A stretch of DNA of 64,000 nt from an uncultured Clostridia bacterium (GCA_947625605.1 CANQOY010000003.1:1-64000), one strand, 5' to 3'. Shown: positions 1-11,419, numbered from the stretch's first letter. Translations and numbers: made by a program. Notes: generated by a model not told the origin, from the sequence alone.

Positions 1-2
1 CA

Positions 3-464
3 GACGAGAGCTGCGGAAAGTGCACGCCCTGTCGGATCGGCACCAAGCGCCTTCTCGACCTGCTCACCAAGATCACCGAGGGCAAGGGCACCGAGGAAGA
101 TCTCGAAAAGATCCGCGACCTTGCGGAACACATGAAGGCCTCCTCCCTCTGCGCGCTCGGCCAGAGCGCGCCCAACCCCGTCCTCTCCACCCTTCACCAC
201 TTCAAGGACGAGTACGAGGATCATATCCGGAACCACCACTGCACGGCGGGCGTCTGCAAGGCCCTGTTGACCTATGTCATCGACAGGGAGAAGTGCATCG
301 GCTGCGGCCTCTGCGCGCGCAACTGCCCCGTCTCCGCCATCGCGCGGACGGACTACACCGCCCCCGGCCACAAGCTCGCGTCGTTTGCGATCGACCCCGA
401 AAAGTGCATCAAGTGCGGCGTGTGCATGGGCAACTGCAAATTCAAAGCAGTCGAGAGAAAGTGA
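3..464 (+). CDS. hydB: NADH-dependent [FeFe]-hydrogenase / NuoF-like subunit, C-terminal fragment (5' end outside window)
   Basis: Reading frame 3 gives [17 protein letters not shown]..., followed by two ferredoxin motifs ([24 protein letters not shown]); directly upstream of hydA. Confidence 0.88.
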   Translation, partial: DESCGKCTPCRIGTKRLLDLLTKITEGKGTEEDLEKIRDLAEHMKASSLCALGQSAPNPVLSTLHHFKDEYEDHIRNHHCTAGVCKALLTYVIDREKCIGCGLCARNCPVSAIARTDYTAPGHKLASFAIDPEKCIKCGVCMGNCKFKAVERK

Positions 465-474
465 GGTAAGACGA

Positions 475-2199
475 ATGGCTAATATGGTAAATCTGAAAAT
501 CAATCATATCCCCGTAACCGTACCCGAGGGAACGAGCATTCTCGAAGCGGCGCGCGCCGCACATGTCGAGATCCCCACCCTCTGTTATCTGAAAGACGTC
601 GCCTGCGTCGGCTCTTGCAGAATGTGCCTCGTCGAGGCAACGGGTGCGCGCGGCCTCGTGGCGGCGTGCGTCTACCCCGTCGCCGAGGGCATGGAGGTGC
701 TCACCAACACCCCCAAGTGCAGGAAGAGCAGAAAGGTCACGCTCGAACTCCTGCTCTCCCGCCACAAGAAGAAGTGCCTCTCCTGCGAGCGCGCGGGGAA
801 CTGCGAACTGCAACGCCTTTCCATTGAGTACAATGCGGATGAAGACCGCTTCGAGGGGGAGCATGCCTTAAATCCCCTCGACGACAGCAACCCCTGCGTC
901 GTGCGCGACAACGACAAGTGCATCAACTGCATGCGCTGCGTTGCGGCGTGCAAGAAGCAGCATGTGGGCGCGATCGGGCCCATCGGAAGAGGGTTCGGCG
1001 TGCACGTCGGGAGTGCGGGAGGCGTTGAGCTCAAAGATTCCTCCTGCGTGGGCTGCGGGCAATGCGTCGTGGCCTGCCCCGTGGGTGCGCTCACGGTGAA
1101 GTCCAACATTGCGGAAGTCCGCGCCGCGCTCGACGATCCCGAGAAAAAGGTCGTGTTCTTCACGGCGCCCTCCGTCCGCGCGACGCTCGGCGAGGCCTTC
1201 GGGCTTCCCGTCGGCACCAATGTCGAGGGCAAGATGGTTGCCGCCATCCGCCGCCTCGGCGACTGCGAAGTGTTCAACATGGACGTCACGGCCGACCTCA
1301 CCATCATGGAGGAGGCGACCGAGCTTCTGAGCCGTATCCAGACGGGCGGAACGCTCCCCATGTTCACCTCCTGCTGTCCCGGGTGGGTCCGCTTCGTGGA
1401 GCAGACGCACCCCGAGCTCATCCCCCATCTCTCCACCTGCAAGTCTCCGCAGGAGATGTTCGGCGGCGTGCTCAAAACGTACTACTGCGAGAAGAACGGC
1501 ATCGACCCGAAGAACCTCTTCGTCGTCTCCGTCATCCCTTGCAGCGCGAAGAAGTTCGAGTGCAAGCGCCCCGAGATGAAGGGAGAGGTGGACGTGGCCC
1601 TCACCACGCGCGAGCTGGCCGCCATGATCAAGACGGCGGGCATCCAATTCAACCTGCTCCCGGACGAGAACTTCGACGATCCGTTTGCCACCTGCTCCGG
1701 CGGCGGCACGATCTTCGGCGCGACGGGCGGCGTCATGGAGGCGGCCCTCCGCGTTGCGGCCAAGGCGCTCGACGGCGACTTCAAGGTCGTGGACTTCCCC
1801 GAAGTGCGCGGCGTTACCCCCATCAAGGAGGCGACTTACAGCGTCGCGGGGAGAACGGTGCGCGTCGCGGTGGCGAGCGGCCTCGAAAACGCCGAGACGC
1901 TCATCCGCTCCATCCAATCGGGCGAAAAGCAGTATGATTTCGTCGAGATCATGGCCTGCCCGGGCGGCTGCGTGAACGGCGGCGGTCAGCCCACCCTTCC
2001 CGACAGCGTCCGCAACAACGTGGCCCTGCGGGACGAGCGCGCCAAGGCTCTGTACGCGAGCGACGGCAAAAACGCACTCCGCGCCTCCGACGAGTCCCCC
2101 GTGATCGAGACGCTGTATGCGGACTACTTCGGCAGCCCCAACAGCCACAGGGCGCACGAGGTGCTGCACACCTCCTACAAGGCCAACCCGAGAATTTAA
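475..2199 (+). CDS. hydA: [FeFe]-hydrogenase catalytic subunit
   Basis: N-terminal 2Fe-2S and ferredoxin domains; H-cluster motifs FTSCCPGWVRF, PCSAKKFE, MACPGGCVNGGGQP. Confidence 0.95.
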   Translation: MANMVNLKINHIPVTVPEGTSILEAARAAHVEIPTLCYLKDVACVGSCRMCLVEATGARGLVAACVYPVAEGMEVLTNTPKCRKSRKVTLELLLSRHKKKCLSCERAGNCELQRLSIEYNADEDRFEGEHALNPLDDSNPCVVRDNDKCINCMRCVAACKKQHVGAIGPIGRGFGVHVGSAGGVELKDSSCVGCGQCVVACPVGALTVKSNIAEVRAALDDPEKKVVFFTAPSVRATLGEAFGLPVGTNVEGKMVAAIRRLGDCEVFNMDVTADLTIMEEATELLSRIQTGGTLPMFTSCCPGWVRFVEQTHPELIPHLSTCKSPQEMFGGVLKTYYCEKNGIDPKNLFVVSVIPCSAKKFECKRPEMKGEVDVALTTRELAAMIKTAGIQFNLLPDENFDDPFATCSGGGTIFGATGGVMEAALRVAAKALDGDFKVVDFPEVRGVTPIKEATYSVAGRTVRVAVASGLENAETLIRSIQSGEKQYDFVEIMACPGGCVNGGGQPTLPDSVRNNVALRDERAKALYASDGKNALRASDESPVIETLYADYFGSPNSHRAHEVLHTSYKANPRI

Positions 2200-2210
2200 G
2201 CCAAAAAATC

Positions 2211-2242
2211 GTATCCCCGCCAAACGGCGGGGATATTTTTTG
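2211..2242 (+). terminator. Rho-independent terminator of hydA
   Basis: TCCCCGCC-AAAC-GGCGGGGA stem followed by a T-rich tract. Confidence 0.8.
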
Positions 2243-2453
2243 TCTAAAAACACGTTGAAACTGCCCCCTTTGAAGGGTGGAGCGGCGCAATTCTTGCTCA
2301 ACAGTGCAGTGCACTGTGAGCCGCGCCGCGACAGGAGGCGTGGCTTCGCCGACGGCATTACGGCGGTCCCTGCCGCCGTAATCGAGCTCCGCCGTTTACG
2401 GCGGTGGTGGGGGTTGTCCCTGTCATCATAGACGGTGAGGGGGTGTCATTCTG

Positions 2454-2945
2454 ATCGTCATGTTGAGCGAAGTCGAAACATCACCTTATTTATCATGCGG
2501 CTACCCTTCAACGGGGCTCAGGGTGACGTAATTTAGAACAAACCCCCACCTGTCGCGGCTTTGCCGCGCCACCCGCCCCCTTGAAAAGGGGGCAGGTCTT
2601 TCCGTAGCCTTACCTACCCCGTCTCTTCCCGTCATTCCGCCCCGCTTTGTCTCTTCCTGTCATTCCGACGACCGAGCCTGCGAGGGAGGAGAGAATCCCC
2701 TGATACGAAGTCCGTCCCTACCCCCTCCTTGGGGAGGGGGATCAAGGGGGTGGGGGATACTATTCCCCACCTCAGTCTCGCTCCGCTCGCCAGCTCCTCC
2801 CAAGGGAGGCGCTTTTTGCCTTGTCTGCTCCCTCAACGACCAAGGGGATACACTCGCCCGCTCCGCGGATACTTCGCCCTTGCGGGCTCGTGCTGTCCTT
2901 GGACAACGATAAGAACGTGCGGGCGGGGCGGTATGACAGGAAACC
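2454..2945. repeat. Dispersed intergenic repeat cluster, copy A
   Basis: Contains stretches found in reverse complement at 31200-31495 and 51786-51813, e.g. ATCGTCATGTTGAGCGAAGTCGAAACAT, 28 bp identical. Confidence 0.8.
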
Positions 2946-3076
2946 ATGCCCCGCCCCTCCTGTCAGTCTCTACCTGCCTCTCTTGAAAAGTGGAGCGGCG
3001 TATGCCGTACAAACGCTTGACTTTTTCCCAAAAAAGATTAAACTTGTACTCGATTCCTGCGCTTTGGAGGGCATTC

Positions 3077-5809
3077 ATGCTGGAAGTCAGACATGTGACA
3101 AAGATCTACCGCGAAAAGGGCGGGGCGCAGACGCAAGCGCTCAAAGACGTAAATATCAAATTCCCCGAAAGAGGGCTCGTATTCCTGCTCGGGAAGTCGG
3201 GCTCGGGCAAGAGCACCCTGCTCAACCTCATCGGCGGGCTGGACGCGCCCACCGAGGGCGAGATCGCGATCATGGGTAAGAGCTCCGCGACCTTTTCGGG
3301 CAGAGACTTCGATTCCTACCGCAATACGTTCATCGGCTTCGTCTTTCAGGATTACGATCTCCTCAATGAGTTCTCCGTCGAAGAGAACGTGGCCATCGCG
3401 CTCGAATTGCAACATCAGAAGAACGCGCGCGAACGGGTCGGGCAAATTCTGCGCGAAGTGGACCTTGCGGACTTTGCGGCGCGCAAGCCGAACACGCTCT
3501 CGGGCGGACAGAAACAGCGCGTCGCCATTGCCCGCGCCCTCGTCAAGGATCCCAAGATCATCCTCGCCGACGAACCGACGGGCGCGCTCGATTCGGATAC
3601 GGGCGAGCAGATCTTCTCTCTGCTCAAACATTTTTCCGAGGATCGCCTCGTCATCGTCGTCTCCCACGACAGGGAGTCCGCCGAAACCTATGGGGACCGC
3701 ATCATCGAACTCAAAGACGGCCGCGTCGTCTCGGATACCACAAATAATCCCGCTTGCGGCGGGCAGGAGCCCGAAACGGAGCGGCTTTCTGAGGGTGCAC
3801 CCTCGGACATGCCCCCCGCCTCGGCGGTGGAAGGCGGCGGAGAGGTCCAACTCATCCGCTCCCATCTCTCGGCGGCGAGAGCGCTCAAAATGGGGGCCTC
3901 GGGCCTGCGGTTGAAGCCGTTCCGCCTGATCCTCACCATCCTGCTCTCCGTGGTCGCCTTTGCGGTGTTCGGCCTGTTCTCCACCCTCATGATCTACGAC
4001 GGCGAGACCGTTCTGCGCAGGTCCATCTCAAACTCCGACGCCGAGCGCGTCGTCGTCGAAAAGCGCTATGCGTACCGCGACCACACCGCGGGGCACCCCG
4101 AAAACGGCGAGGGCGCGGCGCGCTTCACGCCCGAAGAGGTCGCCGCGTTCGGGGAGGAGGCCATCGGCGCCTATTCGATGATCATCCGCGCCGACGGGAT
4201 CGACATCGAGCACGCGCTCTCCAATTACTATTATCCGCTGATCAACTGCGTCGCCGAGCTCCCCGCGGGCCATCCGCTCGAACGGGGCCTTCTTGCGGGG
4301 CGGCTTCCCGAGGCCGCCGACGAAATTGCGGTGAGTTCTTACTTCCTCGAATGCGCGAAGGCCTCAACCTATACCCCCTGCGACGGCGACGGCTCTCCCT
4401 TGCCCGCGCGCACGATCGCGGCGGCGCAGGACCTCTTTTCTGACTACCTATCCACGGACATGGGTCCCCTGAAAGTGTGCGGCGTCTTTGACAGCGGGGA
4501 GATCCCGCCGAAGTTCGACGGGCTGAAAGACCTCGACGCGGGGCGCGATCCCGAACTGCTCGACGCGTTCTCTTCGCACATGGCGGAAAGTTTGAGCTAT
4601 GTCGCCTACGTCTCGGAAGCGTTTATAGAGGCGCACCTCGTGGACGGCGGGGCGGAGGGGCCCATCTTCCAAAGGGGCGGCTACCGCTTCTGCTTCCCCT
4701 CCGAGAGCGGGAGCGGGAACATCGTCACCGCCGTCTCCGTCGCCGTCTATCAGAAAAAGTATGAAGAACGGCTCCCCATTTTCTATATGGAAGAGGGAAC
4801 GGAGCAGCTTCGCGACAACCAGATCATTGTCAAATTCGATTTTCTCGAAAGCATTTATATGGACCGCTACGACAGCGCTCCCGACGGCGCCTATGAGGCG
4901 TTTCGGGAGGCGGCCATTCCCTTTTATGCGGAAATGGAGCGGAGCGATGCGGGCGATTGGCGGTTCGTTGACCCCGAGCCCGACGGCAAAGCGGAGCTGT
5001 ACAACCAAAATCTTCCCGTATGGCTCGAATACATGCGGTCGCACCCCCTCTCGCTGCGCGTGGAGACGACGACAAGCGAGAGCGATACGCAAGTCCCCTA
5101 CGGCGAGTTCGAGATCGCAGGCGTGTACTTCAACGCCGTCGATGAGCCGAACAGCGATGGATTTTTCTGCACGCAGCGCATCTATCAGAGCACGATGAGC
5201 GCCATAACCTACGACGAGGAGACGAAGTACGTTCCCGAAGAGAACGCCGTGTACGACCGCGTGTTCTTCTCTCCCGACGATGCCGCCGCGCTCCGCTTCG
5301 CGTGCAAAATGTTCGGGAAAACCGACCCGGCTACCGACGTCCGCTATGTGATCAGCAGCGCGGTCGCGGAGGACGTTTCGCAGGCGAACTCGCTCATCGA
5401 GAGCACGTCGCCCATTTTGCTCGGCGTCGGGCTGGGGCTCGCGGCCTTCTCGGCGCTCCTCCTCTTCAACTTTATTTCCGTGAGCATCGGCAACAAGAAG
5501 CGGCAGATCGGCATTCTGCGCGCGCTGGGCGCACGGGGGAGCGACGTATTCAAGATCTTCTCCGCCGAAGCGGGCATCATCGCGGGGATCTGCACCGTCC
5601 TCGCCGTGGTCGGGAGCGCCGTCGCCACCGTCGCGCTCAACGATCTGCTCGTTTCGACGACGGGCTCGCTCGCAAGCCCCTTTGTGTTCGGGATCTACTC
5701 CGTCCTCGCCATGGTCGCGCTCGCGCTGGTCGTGGCCTTCCTCGGCACCTTTATCCCCGTCTATCTGACGGCGCGAAAGAAGCCTGCGGAGAGCATCCGC
5801 GCCCTGTAA
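3077..5809 (+). CDS. ABC transporter, fused ATPase and FtsX/MacB-type permease
   Basis: Walker [10 protein letters not shown], signature [15 protein letters not shown], Walker [13 protein letters not shown]-terminal FtsX-like membrane segments ([24 protein letters not shown]). Confidence 0.92.
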   Translation: MLEVRHVTKIYREKGGAQTQALKDVNIKFPERGLVFLLGKSGSGKSTLLNLIGGLDAPTEGEIAIMGKSSATFSGRDFDSYRNTFIGFVFQDYDLLNEFSVEENVAIALELQHQKNARERVGQILREVDLADFAARKPNTLSGGQKQRVAIARALVKDPKIILADEPTGALDSDTGEQIFSLLKHFSEDRLVIVVSHDRESAETYGDRIIELKDGRVVSDTTNNPACGGQEPETERLSEGAPSDMPPASAVEGGGEVQLIRSHLSAARALKMGASGLRLKPFRLILTILLSVVAFAVFGLFSTLMIYDGETVLRRSISNSDAERVVVEKRYAYRDHTAGHPENGEGAARFTPEEVAAFGEEAIGAYSMIIRADGIDIEHALSNYYYPLINCVAELPAGHPLERGLLAGRLPEAADEIAVSSYFLECAKASTYTPCDGDGSPLPARTIAAAQDLFSDYLSTDMGPLKVCGVFDSGEIPPKFDGLKDLDAGRDPELLDAFSSHMAESLSYVAYVSEAFIEAHLVDGGAEGPIFQRGGYRFCFPSESGSGNIVTAVSVAVYQKKYEERLPIFYMEEGTEQLRDNQIIVKFDFLESIYMDRYDSAPDGAYEAFREAAIPFYAEMERSDAGDWRFVDPEPDGKAELYNQNLPVWLEYMRSHPLSLRVETTTSESDTQVPYGEFEIAGVYFNAVDEPNSDGFFCTQRIYQSTMSAITYDEETKYVPEENAVYDRVFFSPDDAAALRFACKMFGKTDPATDVRYVISSAVAEDVSQANSLIESTSPILLGVGLGLAAFSALLLFNFISVSIGNKKRQIGILRALGARGSDVFKIFSAEAGIIAGICTVLAVVGSAVATVALNDLLVSTTGSLASPFVFGIYSVLAMVALALVVAFLGTFIPVYLTARKKPAESIRAL

Positions 5810-5945
5810 CGCCCCATGTACGGCCCGCCCCATCGGAGCGGGCTTTTTCGTTGAAAAACCCGCCCGTCTGCAAATTTGAACAAAAAGCGCGTTTCTTGTT
5901 GCTATTTTCATGAAAGTGTGATAAAATAAGTAACGGAAGTTTTTT

Positions 5946-7286
5946 ATGGACGACGAAATGCACGAAAAACTGCAAAACGATGCGCCTTCCGAGGAGGAGG
6001 AAAAGACCCCCACCATGCCCGCGGACGAAACCGGCAAGACGGAAAACGGGCATACCATGGACGAGGATGCGGCGTCGGAAAATGCCGCTCCCGCCGTGCA
6101 GAAAGGAGACGATTTTTCCGACCTCGCCGAGGAAGCCGCGGCGAAACAGAGGCAGGAAGAGCGGCGGAAAAAGCGGAAGTGGTGGATCCAGACCGCTTTT
6201 CTCCTCGTGCTCATCGGCGCTTCCATCGGCATCCTCTTCCCCATCACGAACAGCCTGACCGACGAGGGAACGCGCGGATTCGTCGATATGTTGCGCGGCG
6301 CGAGCCTGCCCTACTTCTTCTTGCTCTTGGGCGTCTTTTTCCTCTACATCCTCACCGAGAGCTTCCAATATTCCTATATCTTAAAGACGTCTACGGGCAA
6401 ATTCCGCCTGCGCAACTCTGTGAAGGTGGCCCTGCTCGGGAAATATTACGATGCGGTGACCCCGCTTGGCACGGGCGGACAGCCTTTCCAGATCATCTAT
6501 CTCCACAAAAAGGACATCCCAAAGGGCGTGGCGACGGCCGTTCCCCTCGTGAAGTACACCTTTTCAACGTTCGCAAAGGGCCTGCTCTCCGTCGTGTTCT
6601 TCTCGCTCGCCTTCACCGTACTGCCCGCCGCGGTGACGCATGACGCGGGATTTACGGCAGTCTATGCGCTCGCATGGGTCTCCATGATCGTCAACATGCT
6701 CATCCCCGCGATCATGATCTTCGGCTCGCTCTTCCCGCGGGCGGGGAAAAAGCTCGTGATGCGCATCATCGCCCTCCTCGCCAAGCTGCACATCGTCAAG
6801 CGCAAATACAAGGTGACGAAGAAGTATGTGGGCGAGATGGGCGAATACCGCCGCTCGCTCAAAGAGATCTTGAAGAGGTGGTGGATCGTCATTCCCCTCT
6901 TCCTCATCTGCCTCGTGACGGCGCTCATCAACTTCTCCATCCCTTTCTTTACGGCGACGGCGCTCGCCAACACCGCGCCCACCTGGGACCTCTGGGCGCA
7001 GATGTACTGCGGCGGCCTCCTCGCGTACTACGCCGCCTCCCTCCTCCCCACCCCGGGCAATTCGGGCGGCATCGAGCTCACCTCGGGCCTCGTGTTTGCC
7101 TCCGTGCTCAACTTTGTTGAGGGCGGCGCGGCCGGCGCCGTGAGTGCGTGGATCATCCTCGCTTGGCGCTTCCTCACCTACTATGTGTACATCTTCACGG
7201 GGATCGGACTGAATATCTTCGAGATCATCCGCGGCGCGGTCAGGAACCGCCGCGCTGCCGCCGCCTCGCGCAGAGGCCCCAACTGA
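5946..7286 (+). CDS. Lysylphosphatidylglycerol synthase TM-region / flippase-like (UPF0104) membrane protein with acidic N-terminus
   Basis: Multi-TM protein with GTGGQPFQIIYL and PTPGNSGGIE motifs. Confidence 0.75.
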   Translation: MDDEMHEKLQNDAPSEEEEKTPTMPADETGKTENGHTMDEDAASENAAPAVQKGDDFSDLAEEAAAKQRQEERRKKRKWWIQTAFLLVLIGASIGILFPITNSLTDEGTRGFVDMLRGASLPYFFLLLGVFFLYILTESFQYSYILKTSTGKFRLRNSVKVALLGKYYDAVTPLGTGGQPFQIIYLHKKDIPKGVATAVPLVKYTFSTFAKGLLSVVFFSLAFTVLPAAVTHDAGFTAVYALAWVSMIVNMLIPAIMIFGSLFPRAGKKLVMRIIALLAKLHIVKRKYKVTKKYVGEMGEYRRSLKEILKRWWIVIPLFLICLVTALINFSIPFFTATALANTAPTWDLWAQMYCGGLLAYYAASLLPTPGNSGGIELTSGLVFASVLNFVEGGAAGAVSAWIILAWRFLTYYVYIFTGIGLNIFEIIRGAVRNRRAAAASRRGPN

Positions 7287-7308
7287 TTTGAAACTGATTT
7301 GATAGACA

Positions 7309-7346
7309 ACGAGCCTGCCGCAGATTGCGGCAGGCTCGTTCCTTTT
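7309..7346. terminator. Bidirectional terminator hairpin
   Basis: AACGAGCCTGCCGCAGATTGCGGCAGGCTCGTT followed by CCTTTTT. Confidence 0.8.
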
Positions 7347-7357
7347 TCCCTTGATCC

Positions 7358-7540
7358 TTACTTTTTGCGGGCGGGCTGTTCCTCTTTCCGGCAGCTCTTG
7401 CAGCAGCCGCAGGAGGCGCAGTCGCCGCACCCGCAGGAGGTCTTTCCCTGCTTCTTGCGCACGACGGAGAACGCGATCACACCGATGACGAACGCCGCCG
7501 CCGCGATGATGATGAGGATTTCCCACCAGCTCATATTCAC
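7358..7540 (-). CDS. FeoB-associated Cys-rich small membrane protein
   Basis: One N-terminal TM, tail CGCGDCASCGCCKSC, overlaps the feoB stop codon. Confidence 0.85.
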   Translation of the reverse strand: MNMSWWEILIIIAAAAFVIGVIAFSVVRKKQGKTSCGCGDCASCGCCKSCRKEEQPARKK

Positions 7541-9900
7541 TCCTTTGTGTCGCTCGCGGCGACCTCTTTTTGCACTTCACTCTCGGACATGGCCCCCTCG
7601 TTTTGCTTCACGGGGTGCTTTTTATTCCAGAACACGATCCCGACGGCAGCCGCCGCAACGAGCGCGGCGAAGATGAATACCGTCCACCACCAGCTCCCGA
7701 TGAGATAGATCGCCGAAGAGACCAGATAGGAGGTCACGATCCAGAAGAGGAGCGTCCACTTGAACTTGCCCTCGGGCAGTTCCGCCCGCGCCGTGGCGCA
7801 AGCCGCGAAGCAGGGAATCGTCGTCATGTTGAAGGCGATGAAGGCGATGAGCGCGGGGATCGTGATGCCCGTACGGGAGATCATGGTGACCGCTTCGAGA
7901 ATGCCCTCTTCGGTGGCGATGTATTGCCCCGCCACGCAGGCCGCAAGGGTGCCGAACGTTGCGATAACGTTCTCCTTCGCGACGAGCCCCGTGATGGCGG
8001 CGACGGCGAATACCCATCCGAACGCTTGAAGCTGCGAGCCGAAGCCGAGCGGCGTGAAGAGCGGCTGGATCAGCATGCCGATGGAGCCTAAAATGCTCTG
8101 GTCCGCATGGAGATTCGCAAGGATGATCTCCCCCTCATATTCGATCTCCTCGGGCAAAAAGTGCCAATTCCACGAGAAGTTGGAGAGGAACCAAATGACG
8201 ATGGTCGAGGCGAAGATGATCGTGAACGCCTTCTTGACGAAGTGCTTCGTCTTATCCCAAAGGTGGATCATCAGGCCCTTGAAGAGCGGGGCATGGTAGG
8301 CGGGGAGCTCCATGATGAAAGGCGGAACGTCCCCGCGCATCGTCGTATTGCGCATGAGGATGACGCAGACGATGGCGGTCACGATGCCGACGAGATACAT
8401 TCCGTAGGTGATGAGGTCGGCATTCCCCACCCCGAAGTAGGAGACGATCCCGCCCGCGATCGCGGTGAGAATGGGCAGTTTTGCGCCGCACGAGAACATG
8501 GGGATGACGCGGATGGTCGCCGTTCTCTCCTTGTCGTCGGCGAGGGTACGGGTGTTGATCATGGCGGGCAGCGAGCATCCGAAGCCCATGATCATCGGCA
8601 TGAACGCCCTGCCAGAGAGCCCGAACTTGCGGAAGATGCGATCCATGATGAAGGCGACGCGCGCCATGTAGCCCGAATCTTCGAGAATGGAGAAGAACAA
8701 AAACAGCGTCAAGATCTGCGGCAGGAAGCCGAGCACGGCGGAAAGTCCGCCCCAGATGCCGTCTCCCACAAAGCTGCCGACCCAGAGCGGCGCGTTCTGC
8801 GTGCAGAGGGAGATGAGCTCGCCGACCCAATCCAACAGCCATGTCCATAGATTGGTGAGGATGACGCCCGGGGAGTAGATCGCGCCGTTATAGAAACACG
8901 CAAGGAGGGTCACGCCGGGGTTGGACATATCGTAGCCGAGTTCTTCGAGCGTGGGCAGCGCCTTCCCGCCCAGAGAGGCCCAACCGTTGATGAAGAACAG
9001 ATCCTCCGCGAACGTCAAGTGGAAGATGGCAAAGAGGATGACGAGGAAGATGGGGATCCCGAGCCACTTGTTGGTGAGGATCTTATCCGCTTTGTCGCTC
9101 CGCGAGAGCTTTTCGCTCCGCTCCTTTCTGCGGTAGGCGGAGGAATAATTCGCCGAGATATAGCGGTACCTCGCGTCGGCGACGACCGCTTCGAGGTCGC
9201 TCCCGAACGTATCATCCTTGAAAGTCGCCTTGAATTCGTCCACCATCTTGACGAGCTCGGGGTGCATCTTCACCTCGATCTCATCCATCTCGGCGAGCTT
9301 CACCGCGTGGAAGAGCGGCGCCTCGACCTTTGCGCCTTTGAGGGCGATGTTCACGTCCCGCACGAGGTGCGCGAGCGGCGAATCGTGCAGAACGGTGACT
9401 CCCTCGCGCGGCTTCTTCGCCACAGAGATCGCGCGGTCCATGAGTTCCTTGATCCCCGTTCCTTTGAGGGCGGAGATCGCAACGACGGGGAGCTTGATCT
9501 TCTCCTCCAACTCCTTTGCGTCGATCTGGTCTCCCTGCTTCTCCACCGCGTCCATCATGTTGAGGGCGATGACGACGGGGACGTTGATCTCCATGAGCTG
9601 GGTCGTCAGATAGAGATTGCGCTCCAAATTGGTCGCGTCCACGATATTGATGACGCAGTCCGGCTTCTCATCGAGGATGAAATTCCGCGAGATGACCTCC
9701 TCGGGCGTATAGGGCGAGAGCGAATAGATGCCCGGGAGATCGACGATCTTCACGGGTTCCTCCCCTCTCTTGTACGTTCCCTCGCGCTTATCCACGGTCA
9801 CGCCCGGCCAATTTCCGACGTACGCCGTGGAGCCCGTAAGTAAATTGAACAGTGTGGTCTTGCCGCAGTTGGGGTTGCCTGCGAGCGCAAAATTCATCAT
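7537..9900 (-). CDS. feoB: Ferrous iron transport protein B
   Basis: G-domain GNPNCGKTTLFNLLTG, VDLPGIYSL; FeoB gate regions. Confidence 0.97.
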   Translation of the reverse strand: MMNFALAGNPNCGKTTLFNLLTGSTAYVGNWPGVTVDKREGTYKRGEEPVKIVDLPGIYSLSPYTPEEVISRNFILDEKPDCVINIVDATNLERNLYLTTQLMEINVPVVIALNMMDAVEKQGDQIDAKELEEKIKLPVVAISALKGTGIKELMDRAISVAKKPREGVTVLHDSPLAHLVRDVNIALKGAKVEAPLFHAVKLAEMDEIEVKMHPELVKMVDEFKATFKDDTFGSDLEAVVADARYRYISANYSSAYRRKERSEKLSRSDKADKILTNKWLGIPIFLVILFAIFHLTFAEDLFFINGWASLGGKALPTLEELGYDMSNPGVTLLACFYNGAIYSPGVILTNLWTWLLDWVGELISLCTQNAPLWVGSFVGDGIWGGLSAVLGFLPQILTLFLFFSILEDSGYMARVAFIMDRIFRKFGLSGRAFMPMIMGFGCSLPAMINTRTLADDKERTATIRVIPMFSCGAKLPILTAIAGGIVSYFGVGNADLITYGMYLVGIVTAIVCVILMRNTTMRGDVPPFIMELPAYHAPLFKGLMIHLWDKTKHFVKKAFTIIFASTIVIWFLSNFSWNWHFLPEEIEYEGEIILANLHADQSILGSIGMLIQPLFTPLGFGSQLQAFGWVFAVAAITGLVAKENVIATFGTLAACVAGQYIATEEGILEAVTMISRTGITIPALIAFIAFNMTTIPCFAACATARAELPEGKFKWTLLFWIVTSYLVSSAIYLIGSWWWTVFIFAALVAAAAVGIVFWNKKHPVKQNEGAMSESEVQKEVAASDTKE

Positions 9901-10133
9901 TTCCGCACCTCCATCGTCACAAGTTCGGCCTCCGTCTTTCTGAGCGTGAGCTCATAGCCGCGGATGGTGACCTCGATGGGATCGCCGAGCGGCGCCTTCT
10001 TCCTGAGACGGATCTGCGCACCCGGCGTTACGCCCATGTCGAAGAGCCGACGGCGCAGCCGGCCTTCTCCCGAGACGGACTTCACGACCCCTTCCTCCCC
10101 GAGAGAAAATTCACTGAGCAACTTGTTTACCAT
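9897..10133 (-). CDS. feoA: Ferrous iron transport protein A
   Basis: FeoA SH3-like domain, overlaps the feoB start. Confidence 0.9.
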   Translation of the reverse strand: MVNKLLSEFSLGEEGVVKSVSGEGRLRRRLFDMGVTPGAQIRLRKKAPLGDPIEVTIRGYELTLRKTEAELVTMEVRK

Positions 10134-10163
10134 ATTCTATGAACCTCCGAATGACAATACGAA

Positions 10164-10376
10164 TCAAGCGACATAGATCCTTGCGGCAAGATTTCTGTCG
10201 AGGGCGAGCCGCCCGTCTTTGACGCGGCAAAGCGCGCTCCCGCCGCTCGTGGAGAGCACGGTGATCCTCCCCTCCACAAGGACGCCGAGATTGGACAGAT
10301 GTTTCTTTGTCTTGTCGTCGGCGACGATCCGAACGATCTTTACTTCCTTCCCCAAGGGCGCAAGAATGAGCGGCAT
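10164..10376 (-). CDS. Second FeoA-domain protein
   Basis: MPLILAPLGKEVKIVRIVADDKTKKHLSNLGV...; start chosen downstream of the ORF-track start, so the operators lie upstream of it. Confidence 0.8.
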   Translation of the reverse strand: MPLILAPLGKEVKIVRIVADDKTKKHLSNLGVLVEGRITVLSTSGGSALCRVKDGRLALDRNLAARIYVA

Positions 10377-10394
10377 TTGCAGATACTCCTTTTG

Positions 10395-10557
10395 AGTTCG
10401 CCGCGGCGAACTGTTCGCGAAATTTTTGTTCGCATAGGCTAACTCACTTCCGAAAAATGAGTTCGCCATTGCGAACTGTATTTATTCTATCATGAAGCCG
10501 TTCGGCGTGTCAACCGTTTGGCGAAAAATTTTCCAAGAGAGTTCGCATTTGCTAACT
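10395..10557. promoter_or_regulatory. Cluster of four 18-bp interrupted palindromes AGTTCGC-N4-GC(G/T)AACT
   Basis: Sites at 10395-10412, 10427-10444, 10460-10477 and 10540-10557 between divergent feoA and the DUF1349-like gene. Confidence 0.75.
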
Positions 10558-10677
10558 ACGATCTTTTTTTGTGCGAATTTGACGAAAAAGCGCGAGGGAG
10601 CGCCGCCGATGCGCCCATTCCCTTGCCAAACGGGAAAAAGTGTGGTATGCTTGAAAAAAAGGAGCAAGAAAGCCGAC

Positions 10678-11286
10678 ATGGACCTCAAAGATTTCAAATG
10701 GACGCGCGAGCCCGCGGTGCACCGCATCTCGGAGGACGCGCTCGAAATCGTCACCGAGCCGCATACCGATCTCTGGCAGAACACGTACTATCACTTCTGC
10801 AACGACAACGCGCCCCTCTTTCTCGCCGAAACGGGGCGGCGGTATTTCAGTTTTTCCGTGAAAACGGATTTCCGCGAGAGCCGCCGCCGCTTCGACCAGT
10901 GCGGTTTGGCCCTCTATTTAGACGGGAAGAATTGGATCAAGGCCGCCGTGGAGTATGAAAACGAACGCTTCGGGCATCTCGGGAGCGTGGTGACGAACGG
11001 CGGGTTTTCCGATTGGGCGACGACGGAGATCGACGCCGCGGTGCGGATCGTGTGGTACCGCCTCAGCCGCAGGGAGGACGACTTCCGCGTGGAGTGTTCT
11101 TTCGACGGCGTGCGCTACTCCCAGATGCGCGTCTGCCATATGGCGCGGGGCGGCGGCAGCGTTCGCTTCGGCGTTTACGCCTGTTCGCCCGAAGATTCCT
11201 CGTTCTGTGCGCGCTTTACGAACTTTGCGTTCACGGACTGCCTCTGGCCGCCGCACGACGGGCAACAGCCCGACCCGAAACACTGA
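10678..11286 (+). CDS. DUF1349-like (concanavalin-like) protein
   Basis: Sequence resembles DUF1349 (CGLALYLDGKNWIKAAVEYEN...RIVWYRLSRREDDFRVECSFDG); promoter TTGCCA-N17-TATGCT upstream. Confidence 0.75.
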   Translation: MDLKDFKWTREPAVHRISEDALEIVTEPHTDLWQNTYYHFCNDNAPLFLAETGRRYFSFSVKTDFRESRRRFDQCGLALYLDGKNWIKAAVEYENERFGHLGSVVTNGGFSDWATTEIDAAVRIVWYRLSRREDDFRVECSFDGVRYSQMRVCHMARGGGSVRFGVYACSPEDSSFCARFTNFAFTDCLWPPHDGQQPDPKH

Positions 11287-11344
11287 CGCAAAACAAAAAC
11301 GGGCATACCATGCCCGCAAGTGCACCCTTACATACAGGTTTATA

Positions 11345-11383
11345 AAGGGCCGCCCGCCGCAAATTGCGGCGGGCGGCCTTCCC
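11345..11383. terminator. Terminator hairpin
   Basis: GGCCGCCCGCCGCAAATTGCGGCGGGCGGCC. Confidence 0.8.
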
Positions 11384-11419
11384 TTCTTCGCAGACGGATC
11401 GCCTGCGGTTTTTTCGTCT

